Assembly: GCA_963575745.1 (NCBI GenBank)
Contig: CAUYUJ010014611.1
Coordinates: forward strand, 152,501-216,500
Length of the DNA: 64,000 bases
Direction of reading: 5' to 3'
Origin: Prorocentrum cordatum
Taxonomy: Eukaryota > Sar > Dinophyceae > Prorocentrales > Prorocentraceae
How positions within the stretch are numbered: the first letter of the stretch is position 1; every line of letters begins with the position of its first letter. The notes below the pieces were generated by a model that searched no databases, had not been told where the DNA came from, and saw only the letters and a list, made by a program, of their open reading frames with translations. The translations under genes and the position numbers were made by a program. Of the stretch, positions 12,001-23,511 are shown piece by piece.

Positions 12001-12800
12001 GGTCGTCGGGTGTGGTGGTGAGCATGGCTAGCCATCGTAGGTCCGCGTTGATGAGGTCGGTCCACGTGATTGGAGTCTCGTGAATGTTGGCTGCGTGTCG
12101 GTGCTGGTCGTGGCTAAGGTCAATACGTTTGAATAGTGTGCGGACCATGCGTAGTGAGTTTGGACAAGTATTTAAGTCGTCGTGGTTGGAGCTCTGCCTG
12201 GTAGTCGGTTCTGTCCGGCTTGAGTAGTAGCTGTGAGTCAGAAGTCGCTTCGTTTGGCTGCTGAAGGTGGTGAGGTTGAGTGGCACTTCTGTATGCTTGG
12301 TTGCGCGCTGTATTGAGATGTGCCAGGGTGCTGTCAGCTCTTGGATCCCATGTTTCCGCCTGGTAGAAGAGGTGGCAGTTGGCAAAGAGTGTCTGCCATA
12401 CTTACTTTGATGCCTGTGCGTGGGTGTCAAATATTGAATTGTGTAGCTTTGAGTGGAATGAGTGCTGCTTTTTGTTTAGTAACTTGGTGGGTCGTTCGTA
12501 CATTGGTGCTGCACGTTGGGCCGAAGTGGGTTACAAGGTAGTCGAACATGTGCATGATCGGAATGTTTAAGTCCCACGGTGGGCAGTAGATGCTGGCATC
12601 TGTGCGTGCAAGTCATTGTTGTTTGACCTGCATTGTACCTGGTCCTGCTAGGTGTAGTGTGAATATTGGTTTGCGTGGTTTGTAATTGAGATTGGAGCCG
12701 TAGCTCGTATGGTATGAGTGTCGGTGGCCAGGTCCGTCATGTAGTATTCCAAGAGCTCGTGTTCGTTGCACTGCGCCATGATGAACGTGTCGTCGACGAA
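9060..12800 (-). mobile_element. LINE no. 3 domain, CA-rich coding strand
   Basis: From about 9060 to 12800 the plus strand is markedly rich in T and G and poor in C and A, unlike the flanks. On the minus strand this yields Thr/His/Gln/Ser-rich frames. The 5' part (12800-11710) has RT features listed separately. The part after the composite satellite (10450-9060) keeps the same skew, and its longest minus frame (10389-9724, with KGLRHDAKIPVA near its start) is unassigned. I read the whole as one diverged element interrupted by the satellite. The left limit is set only by composition. Confidence 0.4.
10455..11703. repeat. Composite two-module satellite, copy A
   Basis: Three parts. (1) A ~130-bp leader from 10455 (ATCGGAGG..., with AAATCGTTTCGTTTCGTTCG). 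(2) Three units starting at GCTAGGGCGAA (10585, 10711, 10837; 126-bp spacing), each with a CCGTCCGTCCG tract and a 10-bp subrepeat of the form GGTGTCCCGY. (3) A field of 12-bp GAGATCGATAGT subrepeats alternating with GGTGTCCCGT runs until about 11640. A 60-bp tail ends near AGGGTGGTGGTACAGGTA. The same order occurs at 39166-40480. Long frames here translate the repeat (for example repeats of TGHHGTPRD) and are not genes. Confidence 0.85.
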
Positions 12801-12850
12801 GGCGATGCAAATGGCGTCATCATCCTCCTTCTCCTCATACTCCTCCTCCT
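11906..12850 (-). pseudogene. Reverse transcriptase remnant of LINE no. 3
   Basis: On the minus strand the phrase AICIAFVDDTFIMAQ (FVDD codons 12800-12789) is a proper YxDD-type box of a reverse transcriptase. It is followed in other frames by MHMFDYLVTHFGP and VTKQKAALIPLKAT (about 12560-12430), in the place of the YLG and coiled thumb segments, then KYGRHSLPTA and DLRWLAMLTTTPDDPQRH (12420-11960). The RT is cut on its N-terminal side by the TCC microsatellite at 12826-12915, so fingers and the first catalytic Asp are absent. Several frame changes and stops. Confidence 0.5.
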
Positions 12851-12915
12851 TCAATTCATCCTCTTCCTCCTCCTCCTCCTCCTCCTCCTCCACCTCCTCC
12901 TCCTCCTCCTCCCAA
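12826..12915. repeat. (TCC)n microsatellite
   Basis: Imperfect TCC/CTC run. It abuts the truncated RT of LINE no. 3, giving Glu-rich minus-strand readings just before the FVDD box. Confidence 0.95.
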
Positions 12916-13140
12916 GGTCGCCCATTCCCCCGTCGCAGATTCTTGGTGGGCGGGGGGAGGGAGGGGCGAAAGCTTCCTGCCCCGCCCTCCCCGCCCGCCG
13001 CGCGCCCAGCGTACGGGAGGGGAGGCGACCAGACGGGGCGAGGCGGCATGGGGGCTGAGCTTCGAAGCAAAGACGGGGCGGGAGGGAGGCGGGGGGGCGA
13101 GGGGGACGGGGAGAGGGAAGGGGAGGAGGAGGGGGACCCT

Positions 13141-13565
13141 TGTAAACCCAACACTCATCAACGATGTTGGACAAAACCCTCACCCCCAACTCCCTCTTCA
13201 CAAGCTCCTACACGGGCTCATTTCCATTCAGGGAACTGCCTCGTAGGGAGACAACTGTTCGAAGACCCTGAAGCGTGCCAAAACGAACACCACATTTTGA
13301 AAACGACCCACCCTCCATCCGTGAAACTAAAGCGAACTTCCGCGGCGTTACGACGAGAACCACATATTGACAACGACCCGCCTTCAACCCGCGAACCTCT
13401 TCCAAACGTTTGGAAAACGAATGCGCGCGGCACTCAACCGAGAGACACATTTCGGAAGCGGCCCGCCCTCAATCCGTGAAGCTCTGGCATGTTTGTTAAG
13501 CGAATGCGCGCGGCGCTAAGGCGAGGACCACATATTGGAGACGATCCGCCCTTCACGTGTGAAGC
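13141..13565 (-). repeat. 83-bp family array, copy 1
   Basis: Read on the minus strand this is the same sequence family as 59062-59790 on the plus strand. Shared landmarks are GTTTTGGCACGCTTCAGG, ACGAGGCAG followed by TCCCT, TGAAGAG, and CCAACATCGTTGATGA, plus repeated units around CTTCACGGATTGAGGGCGGG. About four degenerate units of 78 to 84 bases are visible. The frames across it have no consistent product. C/T-rich (minus strand) sequence follows its CAACATCG end. Confidence 0.75.
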
Positions 13566-13569
13566 TGTT

Positions 13570-14289
13570 GCCGCTGTTTAGCCTCAGGGTCATTAGTGGC
13601 CAGGGAATCTCAAGCGAAACGTCTTGCCCGCCGTTTCGACTTGCCTCGGGGTGCGACAAGGAAGAATTGTTCATAAGGAGAAGGAATGGAGGAGCATGAG
13701 GAGGATGAGGTGGGTCAGGGCTCGAGGGTCTAGCGCTGTACGTTTCTGTGCTTTTCTGCCTTGCAAAGGGCCTCTGGAGGCCCACGGAAACGCCCAAAAG
13801 GGGGCCCGCGAGGGTGGGATGGGACGGGCAACGGCGGGGCACGGACACGGAGCGTGCAGTCGACGCCTTGGCAACGCAAGGAACATGTGCCCCCCCTCCG
13901 AACCAACGCCGCTCCTATGTCCGGGAAAGCGTAACAAAAACGGTGTAGAGCAGAGGCGGGGTTGGGACGAACACCGCTCCAAACAACCCCTGCAGCAAAC
14001 AAGCGTGAGCATCCAACAGGGCTCGCTCCCGAACCGCACTTTGGAACAACCCCCACTCTACGAACCCCGGATACGGTTCGACGCCGCCACCGCAGGAGAA
14101 GAGTGCCGAGGGGGGAGCGCGGCGCTGTGGACAAGAGGCGCGCCGCGAGCAGGGCACTTTTGGCTGACCTGCGCACGCGCTTGCCCAGTTCTCGCCACCG
14201 ATATGCCATCTTTTGGTGACAGACCAGGAGGCAACAAAGGCAATGATCGCACCAAATCCTGCATCTCATCGTCTCTCCCCGTTCTGACC
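13570..14289. other. No assignable gene
   Basis: Open frames on both strands (for example 13624-14280 plus) are Arg/Pro-rich with no motif I recognise. No repeat stands out. Confidence 0.4.
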
Positions 14290-14512
14290 CTCTCCTCTTC
14301 CTCCTCCTCCTCCTCCTCCTCCTCCTCCTCTTCCTCCTCCTCCTCCTCAACCTCGTCATCTTCGTCGTCCTCAACCTCGTCCTCCTCGTCCCCCTCGTCC
14401 TCCTCCTCCTCCTCGTCCCCCTCGTCCTCCTCCTCCTCCTCCTCCTCCTCCTCCTCCTCCTCCTCCCCCTCCTCCTCCTCCTCCTCGTCCTCGTCCTCGG
14501 CGTCCTCCCCAC
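14290..14512. repeat. (TCC/TCG)n microsatellite
   Basis: About 220 bases of TCC with scattered TCG and TCT. It produces poly-Ser, poly-Glu and poly-Arg frames on the two strands. Confidence 0.95.
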
Positions 14513-14527
14513 CACCACTGCCACTCC

Positions 14528-14580
14528 GCCACCGTGCCCCCTGGCACGTTGAGGCGTGGCAGAATGCCAAGCGCTGTCTG
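14528..14580 (-). repeat. 53-bp dispersed repeat, copy 1
   Basis: GCCACCGTGCCCCCTGG through GCGCTGTCTG; 48 of 53 bases match 45792-45844 by eye. On the minus strand both read QTALGxLPRLNVPGGTVA. Copy 1 has a microsatellite on the side after GGTGGC (minus sense). Confidence 0.75.
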
Positions 14581-14814
14581 GTGGCGTTTCTGTAATATTG
14601 TAAGGCCCCCCCTCTCGTCGCAGACCGTTGCACGATCCCTCGAAAACACGATGAATTTCGCGCCTCCCGATAACCCACTATATTGGTCCGGGCTGGGAAC
14701 GGCGAGGCGGCGAGGCACATGCATGCACGCAGGCACGCACGAGGCATCAGGCAAAACTTTCGCCTACATGCAGTCAAAGTCTAATTACCTGATACCCAGG
14801 GCTGGAGTCATTCA

Positions 14815-15480
14815 GTGTTCGTCTCCTGGCGCTTGCCCTTCGCCTTGGGGCCTAGCGGTCGCACGACTTGGACTCCGTCTGTATGGCCGCCAACTGCAGA
14901 CCCAAAGACTCCTTCACCTTCAGCCAGCATTGTCCGGGTAATTTGGCAGACTGTGACTCTTAACGACGGCCGCGTGGACGGTGGCCTCCTGATGCGCGGG
15001 GTCCTGGTCCGCGATCTCGGGCCTCTCGATCTCGGCGCAGCCCGTCTCTTCCTGCTTCGCGACGCCGATCTGCATTGCGCCCTGCCCCATCGACTTCTAC
15101 CGGCGGAATCACCACCTTACCCAGGTGCTCGCGCCCGCTCGGCATGTCCATCTTGCTGGGCGAACCGCCCCTGACCTTGTCCGCGCAGTTCTGCTCTACC
15201 TCCGAGACTTGACTCACTCTGGCATCCTCAATGGCTGCCAGACACATGATTTGGACATGGTTCGTGCTGTTGTGGTAACTCAGCGTCGCCTTGAAGTTAT
15301 GATTGCGTCGCGGGCCGTCGTCGCGTGCACCTGCTGGAAATTTTGCCACAATCCTCGTCGACGCCGTCGCGCAGCTCATCATGCTTGGGCCGCCTGTCTC
15401 GGCATCTGCCAGGGCCTTGAAGAGGCTGCGCGCCGTCTGGGGATCTCCCGCCGCTGAGAAGCCAACCGTCTGGACGCCGC
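14815..15480 (-). CDS. Possible coding fragment, unassigned
   Basis: The minus frame 15382-14960 is open and reads like protein: FKATLSYHNSTNHVQIM, then CLAAIEDARVSQVSEVEQNC, then VVIPPVEVDGAGRNADRRR. A second short frame to 14815 (ending KAKGKRQETNTE) follows. The composition is not that of a simple repeat. It lies upstream of no recognised partner; since a Copia-like RNase H lies close by on the same strand, a retroelement gag is possible but unproven. No domain recognised. Confidence 0.25.
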
Positions 15481-15568
15481 GCCGCGAACGCTGGCGGAGG
15501 GGGGGCGCGATGGGATCAGGCAGGCTCGCCGACCAATCGCTCGAGGACGCCTTGCCGTGGAGACGATG

Positions 15569-15860
<292 letters not shown>

Positions 15861-15888
15861 GCTCTTTATATAGTTACAGCGGCCTCTT

Positions 15889-16390
15889 CTAGGGTAGGGC
15901 CGATGGCGCGCCGGCAAGTTGGTGGGCTCCCGAAAGAATGCAAGCCTGGAGTATATCATGAGCGCCTGATTTTTCCATTGTCAGCGCATCTGCCAGCGTC
16001 GACGACGCGGGGCCCCATCTGCCGCCGCCGAAACTCTGGGGGGCCCCGCAGGCAATCGCGAGCAACACTGCGCGCCTCCGGTCCTCAGGGCCCCCTGGGG
16101 ATCCGATCATGTCGACGCGATCCTGCGCAGATTTTGCGTCGACGATCGCGATGGCCTCGAGGCCGCCCTCATGAATCCACACTGATTTCCCAGGATAAGC
16201 CGTGGAAACATCGAGCCCGCAAAGAAACGCATCGCCCACTCCAGATGCCCCAGACCGTCGGCCAATGCCGAAGCCTCTCCGCCCACAGATGATCGCACTG
16301 CCCGCCTGAGCCAGCAGCTTCTCCAGATTGAAGAAATCCATGGCGACGCCCGCCCCCGTTGCATCACCGGCGTCGTCGCACTTAGCCACA
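15889..16390 (-). pseudogene. Copia-like RNase H remnant
   Basis: The minus frame 17022-15889 contains AIVDAKSAQDRVDMIG (codons 16149-16102), then PEDRRRAVLLAIACG, then a TLADALTMEKS phrase (about 16003-15968). This is the order of the RNase H domain in Copia-type polyproteins: a D-x-K-S-L-x-D motif, a KR-rich helix, and the LADxLTK motif near the C-terminus. The domain degrades RNA of the RNA:DNA hybrid during reverse transcription. The frame is open downstream into IHQLAG-type residues and closes at 15889, next to the CT tract. I see no convincing RT or integrase in the expected upstream position, so it is a truncated copy. Confidence 0.5.
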
Positions 16391-16399
16391 TTGGGCCAT

Positions 16400-19290
16400 C
16401 TTGAGACCGTCGATCTCCCCCCTGGCAAAGTCCGCGCGAGCCTTCCCCCTGGGCCCCCGGAACGGAATGGGCAAATACCTGATCGCAATGCCCTTATGCC
16501 GACGAGCTCGGCGCGCCAACGCGATCGCATAGCATGCCCCCTTCGCGCTCGGGCGCGGCAGCAACTGCCCGCTCTTGCCGACCTGCCGCGCATGGCCCGG
16601 CCTCGATTGCCAAGCCAACTGCCGGCCTGATTCATCGAGATCAGCGCGGGTGCCTCTTCGGGTAGAACCCTGCTCTCATTCGCAGCATGTCGCCATAGTT
16701 TCACTGGCTCCATTGTCTCGGGAAATGTTTTCTGAGATTGAGAAATCGCCCCGCCCGAAAGCGGTTGCAACCGAGGCCCCGCGAATTCTCCAGAAACGCG
16801 CCTCCGCCCCCTCCAGGGAAACCCTTGTTTTAGTTTGCCGATCACCCATCCCCCCCGACCCCGCGCCGCGTCGCCCGCGCGGACCCCCATCGGCCCGCGC
16901 GGCGCCCCCGGTGGCTCCCATGAGGACCCAGTCGGCACGCGCGTCGGTCGCGCTGGGGCCGTCTGCCCAGCGCGCGCCGGCCCAGTCATCATAAACCGAC
17001 GGGGGTCGAGAGGGTGGGCCACGAGGCCACTCTCCCTGGCGTCGCGCGTAAAGTCGAGCGCCCTCTCCGTGGTTGATCGACCCCACTGAAGCCATTCACA
17101 AGCTCCTACAGCGGGTTAGGATAGCGCCCCTTTTGGATCACGGTTCCCGGGCGCCCCCACAAACGTGGGCCCCCCGGGTCGTTCTTCAGCTAGGAAGGCC
17201 TCGCGGATGTCCGAGAGACCAACTGAAAACGAGCAGGCCGCCAGCTGCAGCGCGGTCGCTTTGCTGGTCGCCGGGGGCGTCGGGTTCTGGGCCCCCCCTA
17301 GCCCTGACCACCTGACCATCTAGAGTGCATCTGGATCCTTGATGCATGTCACCTTTAATCTGCATCGTAGCTCTGCGCTCCCATCGTCTTCAGTCTTCAG
17401 GGTCAGCACCGGCCTCGATGGTGGGATGCGATCTGGAACCCCCCGGCGAAGCCGACGCGACTCCTCGACCAAGCGAGCGTTCCCAGCATTTTGATCCACG
17501 ATGAGCTTCCGAAGCGCCGCCTGATGCGCCTCCCCCGCCTGTCGCCCCCCCCTCTCCGTCTGCCGCCACGGGCCCCGCTCGCGGTCCTCCTTCCTCCCGC
17601 GGGCCGGGGACCTCAGTCTCAATCGCTGTCAAAATCGAAGCCTCGTCGGCTCCCGCGCGCGCGAATGCACCGCGGTCGAACAGCGGAGTGTCGCTGGGGT
17701 TGGAGGGTTCAGATAGGACGAGGGCTGGAGTCGGAGAGACCTGGCAGCGCCTCTGGACGAGGCTGCTCGGACTGCGGCGGCTCGATCAGCCCCTCTGACT
17801 GGCGGGCCAAGTCTGGCCGCTTTGACCCGAGGAGAACTCGGCGAGAACCAGCCAAGCGAACTGGGCCCCCGGCTGGCGCGCGGCATGGATGCGGAAACGG
17901 AAACCGAGGGGGCCACAGTCGGAATCGGCGTGGTCGGCGGGGCCCCAGGAGTCGGTTCGATCGGCGACGCCCCCCTCCTCTGGGGGCCCCTCTGGAGGCC
18001 TAGCGGGCCCCGCGCGGACACCCGGGCGCCAGCGGTGGCCCCCTTCATCATGCGCCATGCGGCAGACGCGTCTCCGGCCTGAAACGCCATGTAATCTCAG
18101 CGGCGCCCCCCTCGTTATGAGCGAGAATCCCACGGCGAGCCACTGCGCGCAGCTGCGAAACACATCCCCCCGAATCTCTGCGCCCCCGCCGAGCGCCATC
18201 TGGCACGGAGAAACACCGCTTACATTGACATGGAGTTTCTGGCTTCCTGAAGCCGCGCCGCGCGCTCCAGCCGCTCGTTCCAATCCCGGGGCTGAACCTC
18301 ATCAATTATCACCTGCTACAATTGTTCGAGCCGCTTCCAATGCACCTCCACCTTCCCATTTTGCTCCTTTGCCATCCCCGCCGCATCTACGATAACCGCC
18401 CCATCCCTGTCCATGGCGCACTGAAGCTCCACCGACGCATTCGCGCTTGCAGCATCCACCTTCTGCCGTTCGGGCCTCGCGCGCGGCCGAGCCCAGTGGC
18501 CCCGATCCGCGCGAAGTAGGAATGAGGGAAGATTCGGTCTCTCCCAGTCGGGGAGGCGCCATCGCGCGCAAGGATGATACCTCACAAACGATGTTCAGCA
18601 ATCTCCGCCGCTCCCAGGAAAGATAGCATGGAAGCTCCTTCGCACACATTGCAATGGGCTTCGACGGATGCTGCGGCGTCGGAGGCGAACTATACCTGGC
18701 AATACCTGGCTGTCGTCGAGACTCGCAGTCATCGCAGTGGAAATTCGCTGCATGCTGGATGGCCTCGGGACTCGCGATCGCACGCGATGTCGGAGCGTCG
18801 TTGCCGTCGCCGCGTGACCTAGACTTACACGGAGTCGTCGGAGAGCCGCCCCGAAACTCTGAGGGCGCCTGGGATACGCCTCTCCTTCTTCTCCTTCATC
18901 GGCGCCCGAGCATCCCAGCCGTTGACCTTGTCAAACGACCCCATATCCTTCGCGCCACGCCGCGCTGCCGCTGGACGCGCGCGATGAGGCGAGCGCGTCC
19001 CCATCGCGCCCGGCACCTGGTTCATCGCGCCGAGAACTGGCACCTCGGCGTCGGCCTCGCGGCTCCGACACGACCCCGCTGAAAAAAGGTTCTCCAGGTC
19101 CTCGATCTTCAGCCTCGCGCCATCCACGGTCGCGCCCAGCTGGGCCGAGCAGGTCGACCTTGCAGTGCCCACTCTCATCGGCTTCTCGAACTCTGCTACT
19201 TCAAGTCGTCCTAGCCAGAGCCTGTTGTCGCTCATGTTTCGCTTCGCCTGGGACATCCTCATCACTCGCTTGCTGATCAGCACGCCCGCC
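16400..19290. other. GC-rich, possible retroelement debris
   Basis: Many overlapping frames on both strands (for example minus 18825-19283 with MLISKRVMRMSQAKRNMSDN). If the Copia element extends upstream its RT should be here, but I could not identify one. Codon-like segments exist on the minus strand without a recognisable domain. Confidence 0.3.
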
Positions 19291-19356
19291 TTGCCTTCGT
19301 CCCAGAAGTCCTCAGGATCCGTTTTGCGGATCCAGGAAGCCTGTTCATGATTTCTG

Positions 19357-19425
19357 CAGTTGCGCCGGATCGGTTTATCTTGGATCGGTGTTACCGGATC
19401 GGTTGTTGTCCCGAATCGGTTTTAC
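19357..19425 (+). repeat. GGATCGGTTT array, locus 1
   Basis: CGGATCGGTTTATCTT, GGATCGGTGTTAC, CGGATCGGTTGTTGTCC and GAATCGGTTTTAC in a row, units of 15 to 20 bases. Same family at 26865-26992 (opposite strand) and 33919-34003. Confidence 0.75.
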
Positions 19426-20092
19426 ATGGTTTATGTTACATGTATGTATGTATATATATATATGTGTGCTTGACCTATGTCTTTATGTGCATGCGTGCGT
19501 CGCGTGCGCGCGGGATGTTTCATCCGAAATTTCCGCGCGCGCGTTGCTATGCACGTCGGCCCTCTGGGCGCGGACGCAGCCGACCACGCTTTCCTAAAAA
19601 CGGTCACGCGTGCGATCGATGCAACGCACGACGAGGGGGGGGGGGGGATTTCGCCGGGGCTCGACGGGGCGGGCTCGAGGGCATCGAGTTTCGCCCCCCC
19701 CCCCCCCCCCTCCCCCGCGAACGCGCGGCGCGACGTGCGCCGAACGAAATTCTGAGGGGGCGTGCGGGGCGGAGCGGCGAAGCCGCGGGGCAGGATTGCA
19801 AGGGCTCGATCGAAACGATCGACGCGGCGAGTCCTCGAGGGCGCAGCGGGGCGATGGATCGGTGGGCCCCCCCATGTCAATCCCCCCCATATCGATCGCA
19901 CGTCGATTGATCGCAAAATTGGTTTGCACACGAGTGGCATCCAAGCATCGAAAACATAAACATGGGCTGTTGCGCGTGAGAACTAACCACGATATATACA
20001 TAAAAAACAACAACAAGCGAGGCGAGAGCTCGAGTGAGGGTGACCCACGAGGAATAGAAATCACCCGAATAATGAACGAGGGACCAGAAGAT

Positions 20093-20186
20093 AAAGAGAG
20101 AGAGAGAGAGAGAGAGAAAAACAAAAAGAGCGATAGCACGGGATATATATATATGTATATATATATATATAAATATACATCTATAT

Positions 20187-20237
<51 letters not shown>

Positions 20238-20295
20238 CATAGGGAAAGAGAGAGAGAGAGAGAGAACACAACAACAATAAAGAGAGGGGGCGCAG

Positions 20296-20329
<34 letters not shown>

Positions 20330-20335
20330 CGAGAA
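20093..20335. repeat. (GA)n tracts with (TA)n core
   Basis: GA runs at 20093-20116, 20186-20265 and 20296-20327 enclose an alternating TA segment (20140-20190). The pairing of CT/GA with TATA-like sequence recurs at 61381-61655. Confidence 0.95.
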
Positions 20336-20369
20336 AACGAAAGAAAACAGAAAGAGAGGGAGGAATCGG

Positions 20370-22579
20370 TTATGCCGGCGCGGCGCGCGCAAGCTGCGCG
20401 CCCGCCGTGCGCGGTGGCCAGCGGGCCACTCGCGGCGGGGCAGGTGCGCCCCTCAGTCTCGTGGCCTTCGGCCTCCTGGCCTGCCCGGCCTCGTGGCCTG
20501 CTCGGCATCCTGGCCTCCAGGCCTCCTCCTGGCCTCCTGTCATCTTGGCCTTCGGCCTCCCGGCCTCCTCCTCCTCCTCGGCATCTACTGCCGCGAGCTC
20601 GACCAGTGGGGTGCCGTCCAGCCCTTGCCCCGCGAGCTCCAGCTCCATGACCGGCCATCGTCCCTCTGCGACGCTGACTGCGGTCGCTGCTTCGGTGCTG
20701 CAGGCCTCGCACGCTGCGGAATCTCCGTCTGCATCTTGCGCTTCAGCTCTTTCGGGGTGGCACGCACGGAAACCCATTCGCCGAAAGGTCCGCTGCTGGA
20801 GCTGGAGGCCGCACTCTTGCCGCACCACACCTTGTACGTCTTGCTCCAATCGCCTGCCCGCGCTGCCAATATCGCAGCGTTCCGCCCTTGGGTTTTCGAC
20901 GGGTCTTCATCGGACAACTCTTCGAGCTCGTCCTCCGTGTTGAGCGTGGCTTTGGCGGGCTTCCTTTCAGGCGTTCTCGGGATCCGAGGCCCATCCTCTC
21001 GGCGGCCCTGCTGCTGCCCAGCTGCGTTGGCACGGGGGCGACTTCGAGATCGGGGCTGATCTCGCATGCGTGCATCTTTGCACATGGCGTCGGCTCGTAG
21101 GCGCTGTGCCAGGCTTGCCCGACCTCCTGGCGCGCCTTCCTCCTCGCTCTTGGTCTCTTCTTTTACCTCGGGCTCGAGATCCTGATATTCTTCGACCTTC
21201 ACCTGCATCATCTCATGGACTTCGGCGACCTGGGCGCGAGCGGCAGTAGGGGGCGCGCCGCGCGAGAACGGCGAGAGCGAAGAGAGACCACGCGATGCCG
21301 AGGGAAAGATAGCGAGAGAGACAACGAAGTGGATGGAGAGAGCAGCAACAGACAGACGAGGACGAGATGAATATGAAGAGAGTGGATGATTTAGAGGGCG
21401 GCGACCTCCTTGGCGTAAGTGCGCACTGTCTTCCTGTACCTGCGCAATTGCTTCCGTGTCATCCACGGTATGAATGGCGATGTTTTTGTCCAGTTGGACA
21501 TGTACGTCGCGAGGCTATCGACAACGATGAAAGTGCCACCGCGCGCTTCACTGTCGCTGCCGTAGGATTCCGCTGACAGCTTCGCCGCTTGGAACCAGAA
21601 GTCTCCCTCCACCTCCTCCTTCTTCGAGCTTTACCTGCTTGAGCTCTGTCGGTGGCTCATCGCGCGGCTCCTCCTTCACCTCGTCATTCGCGGCCCTGAG
21701 CCCAATCCCCTCTGGAGGTGGCTCGCCTGCCGCTCGCACGTGCGTCAGCCATGCTTCCACCCGCTTGATGTTGTGGGCATAGTCATCCTTGACGAGGTTG
21801 ATTACCGCCTGACGTCTGAATCTATCCTGCGCCTCCTTAGATGACATCGCCCCGCGCGCGGCCCCGAACGGGGCACCGCGCGCCGCGCGCGCGGCTGCAA
21901 GTTGCGGCAAGATGGCGGCGACAGGGGGGGGGGGGTAGTGAAGATGGAGCGGGCGAGGGGATGGGGGCAAGCGGCGGCGTGCAATGGCGCGGGGCATGCA
22001 GGGAGAAGCTGACATTTTCCCCTTACCCAAACTCGAGCTAAATGGAATCGTCACTCTCGCTAGGGTCATCGCCGCGGCATGGCTGGTACATGTCCTCTAT
22101 ACGGTGGCGACAAATCACGCATGTGTACTTGGGTTCCCCCAAACACCCAGCCATCGTGGTGCGCGCGGCGCAGGTGCCCCACTGCGATGGCCTGCGGCGG
22201 CGTCTCAGCTGGGGGCGGCGGACTCCAACGCGAGATGGCGGCGGCGGTGGTTGGTGGCGGGCGGTGGGGAAGGAGCGGGCGCAGAGCGGTCGGACAGAGA
22301 CAGAGCAAAACATGCGCGATAGAAGGGGGTGCGCGTAGGATTCGACCGCCCCCTCTTGCGACGCGCGTCTGCCCAGCGGGAATATTCTTTAACTTTGACG
22401 TCGTCTGTTTTCACCAACATTGCCCCAGCTGGCCAGCATTTGCGCTTGCGCCCCTTCCTCGGCTTCTCTTTCGCTACCTCGGTCCTCCCCTCGCAGCTCT
22501 CGTGCGAACACTTACGTGTGCGCATATCCCATGTGCGTATATGCATCATAAAAAAAAACAGCATTACGATCGCATGCAC
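20370..22579 (-). CDS. Hypothetical K/E-rich gene in several pieces
   Basis: Minus-strand segments read like one protein split by introns or frameshifts. 22579-22330 has MLVKTDDVKVKEYSRWADAR. 22165-22042 has KYTCVICRHRIEDMYQPC and ends DDPSESDDSI (a Cys pair plus a third Cys, possibly metal binding). 21846-21548 has MSSKEAQDRFRRQAVINL, VEAWLTHVR and ELKQVKLEE. 21612-21391 has GDFWFQAAKLSAESYGSD and PWMTRKQLRRYRKTV. 21240-20585 has EVHEMMQVKVEEYQDLEPEV and ILAARAGDWSKTYKVW. The last piece runs to 20370 in a second frame. The product is charged, without membrane segments. I do not recognise the family; it resembles other hypothetical dinoflagellate proteins. Splice sites were not resolved. Confidence 0.4.
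20455..20580. repeat. TGGCCTCC-type minisatellite
   Basis: Short phrases CGGCCTCCTGGCC, GGCCTCGTGGCC and GGCCTCCAGGCC repeat with 8 to 13-bp spacing. The related array at 33570-33780 is longer. Confidence 0.7.
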
Positions 22580-22599
22580 ATGTTGGCCGACGAATGCTA

Positions 22600-23500
22600 G
22601 CTATCTGGGCGCAACACTCCCAAATCAGCACTGCCGAACCTCACCATGGCCAACACACACAGTTAACGCCATCATACTGCAAAGTCCCTCCCGCGCCCAA
22701 TTCGTCAGGCGGTTCCCTTCGTAGATCTCGTACTCCACTATGTCATCGAATCGAGGCCCGTGCCGGAACGGAACTGGTTACTTGAACGCGGGTGGGGTCC
22801 TATGCCAAACGACAAGGTGGGGTTGGGGGGCAATGACACCGACCGCCCGTAGACATCATCCCCCCGATGTCACCCCCGCCGCGGCATGCGAAACCGAATC
22901 CTCCTCCGAATCGGTAGCAGCACGCCGAAGTCGACTGTATCCTCGTTGGAGTCGGAGCCCCAGCAGTGCGAATCCGCATCGATCTCGAGCGTGTCGCACG
23001 GCCTGGCTAATACCCCGCGCACAGATCTCACGTGGCTACCCCCCATCCTATCCCACCCCACCCCCACGCCGACGTTTCAGCGCACCGCTCACGCGAAGCT
23101 CTAGGACGGAGGGGCGCGGGGCGCCGCCGACATCAGTGGTGGCGCCATCTTCCATCTACCATAGCCAGAGGCCATAATTGCTCGTCGCCCCCGCGCCCGG
23201 GCAGGATGGCGGCCCCGCGAGGCCTGATCCTAAAAGAGTTCTGCCACGCGAGAGAAACGCAATGATATGCTCGACATGACCCCTTCACCCTCTCTACTCT
23301 CTGCGCACCCCACCCCATGAGTGACAACGGCTATGTTTAACGAGCGCAGCTGCTTGCGGCGCCCGTCATCCAGGCGTTGGCCTCCTCTGCGCTTGCGCCC
23401 GAACCGCAGCACATCGCCTCCGCCGCCTCCATCATCACCTCCGCCGTATCCGTGACCTCCTGGTGGGGTCTCCCAGCCCCCATCGGCCCCCTGTGAGGGC
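22600..23500. other. No firm gene; short acidic minus frames
   Basis: The minus frames 23519-23337 (EVTDTAEVMMEAAEAMCC) and 23067-22870 (EIDADSHCWGSDSNEDTV) look protein-like and could be upstream exons of the 22579-20370 locus, but nothing links them. No repeat array seen. Confidence 0.3.
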
Positions 23501-23511
23501 TTATGCTTTCA

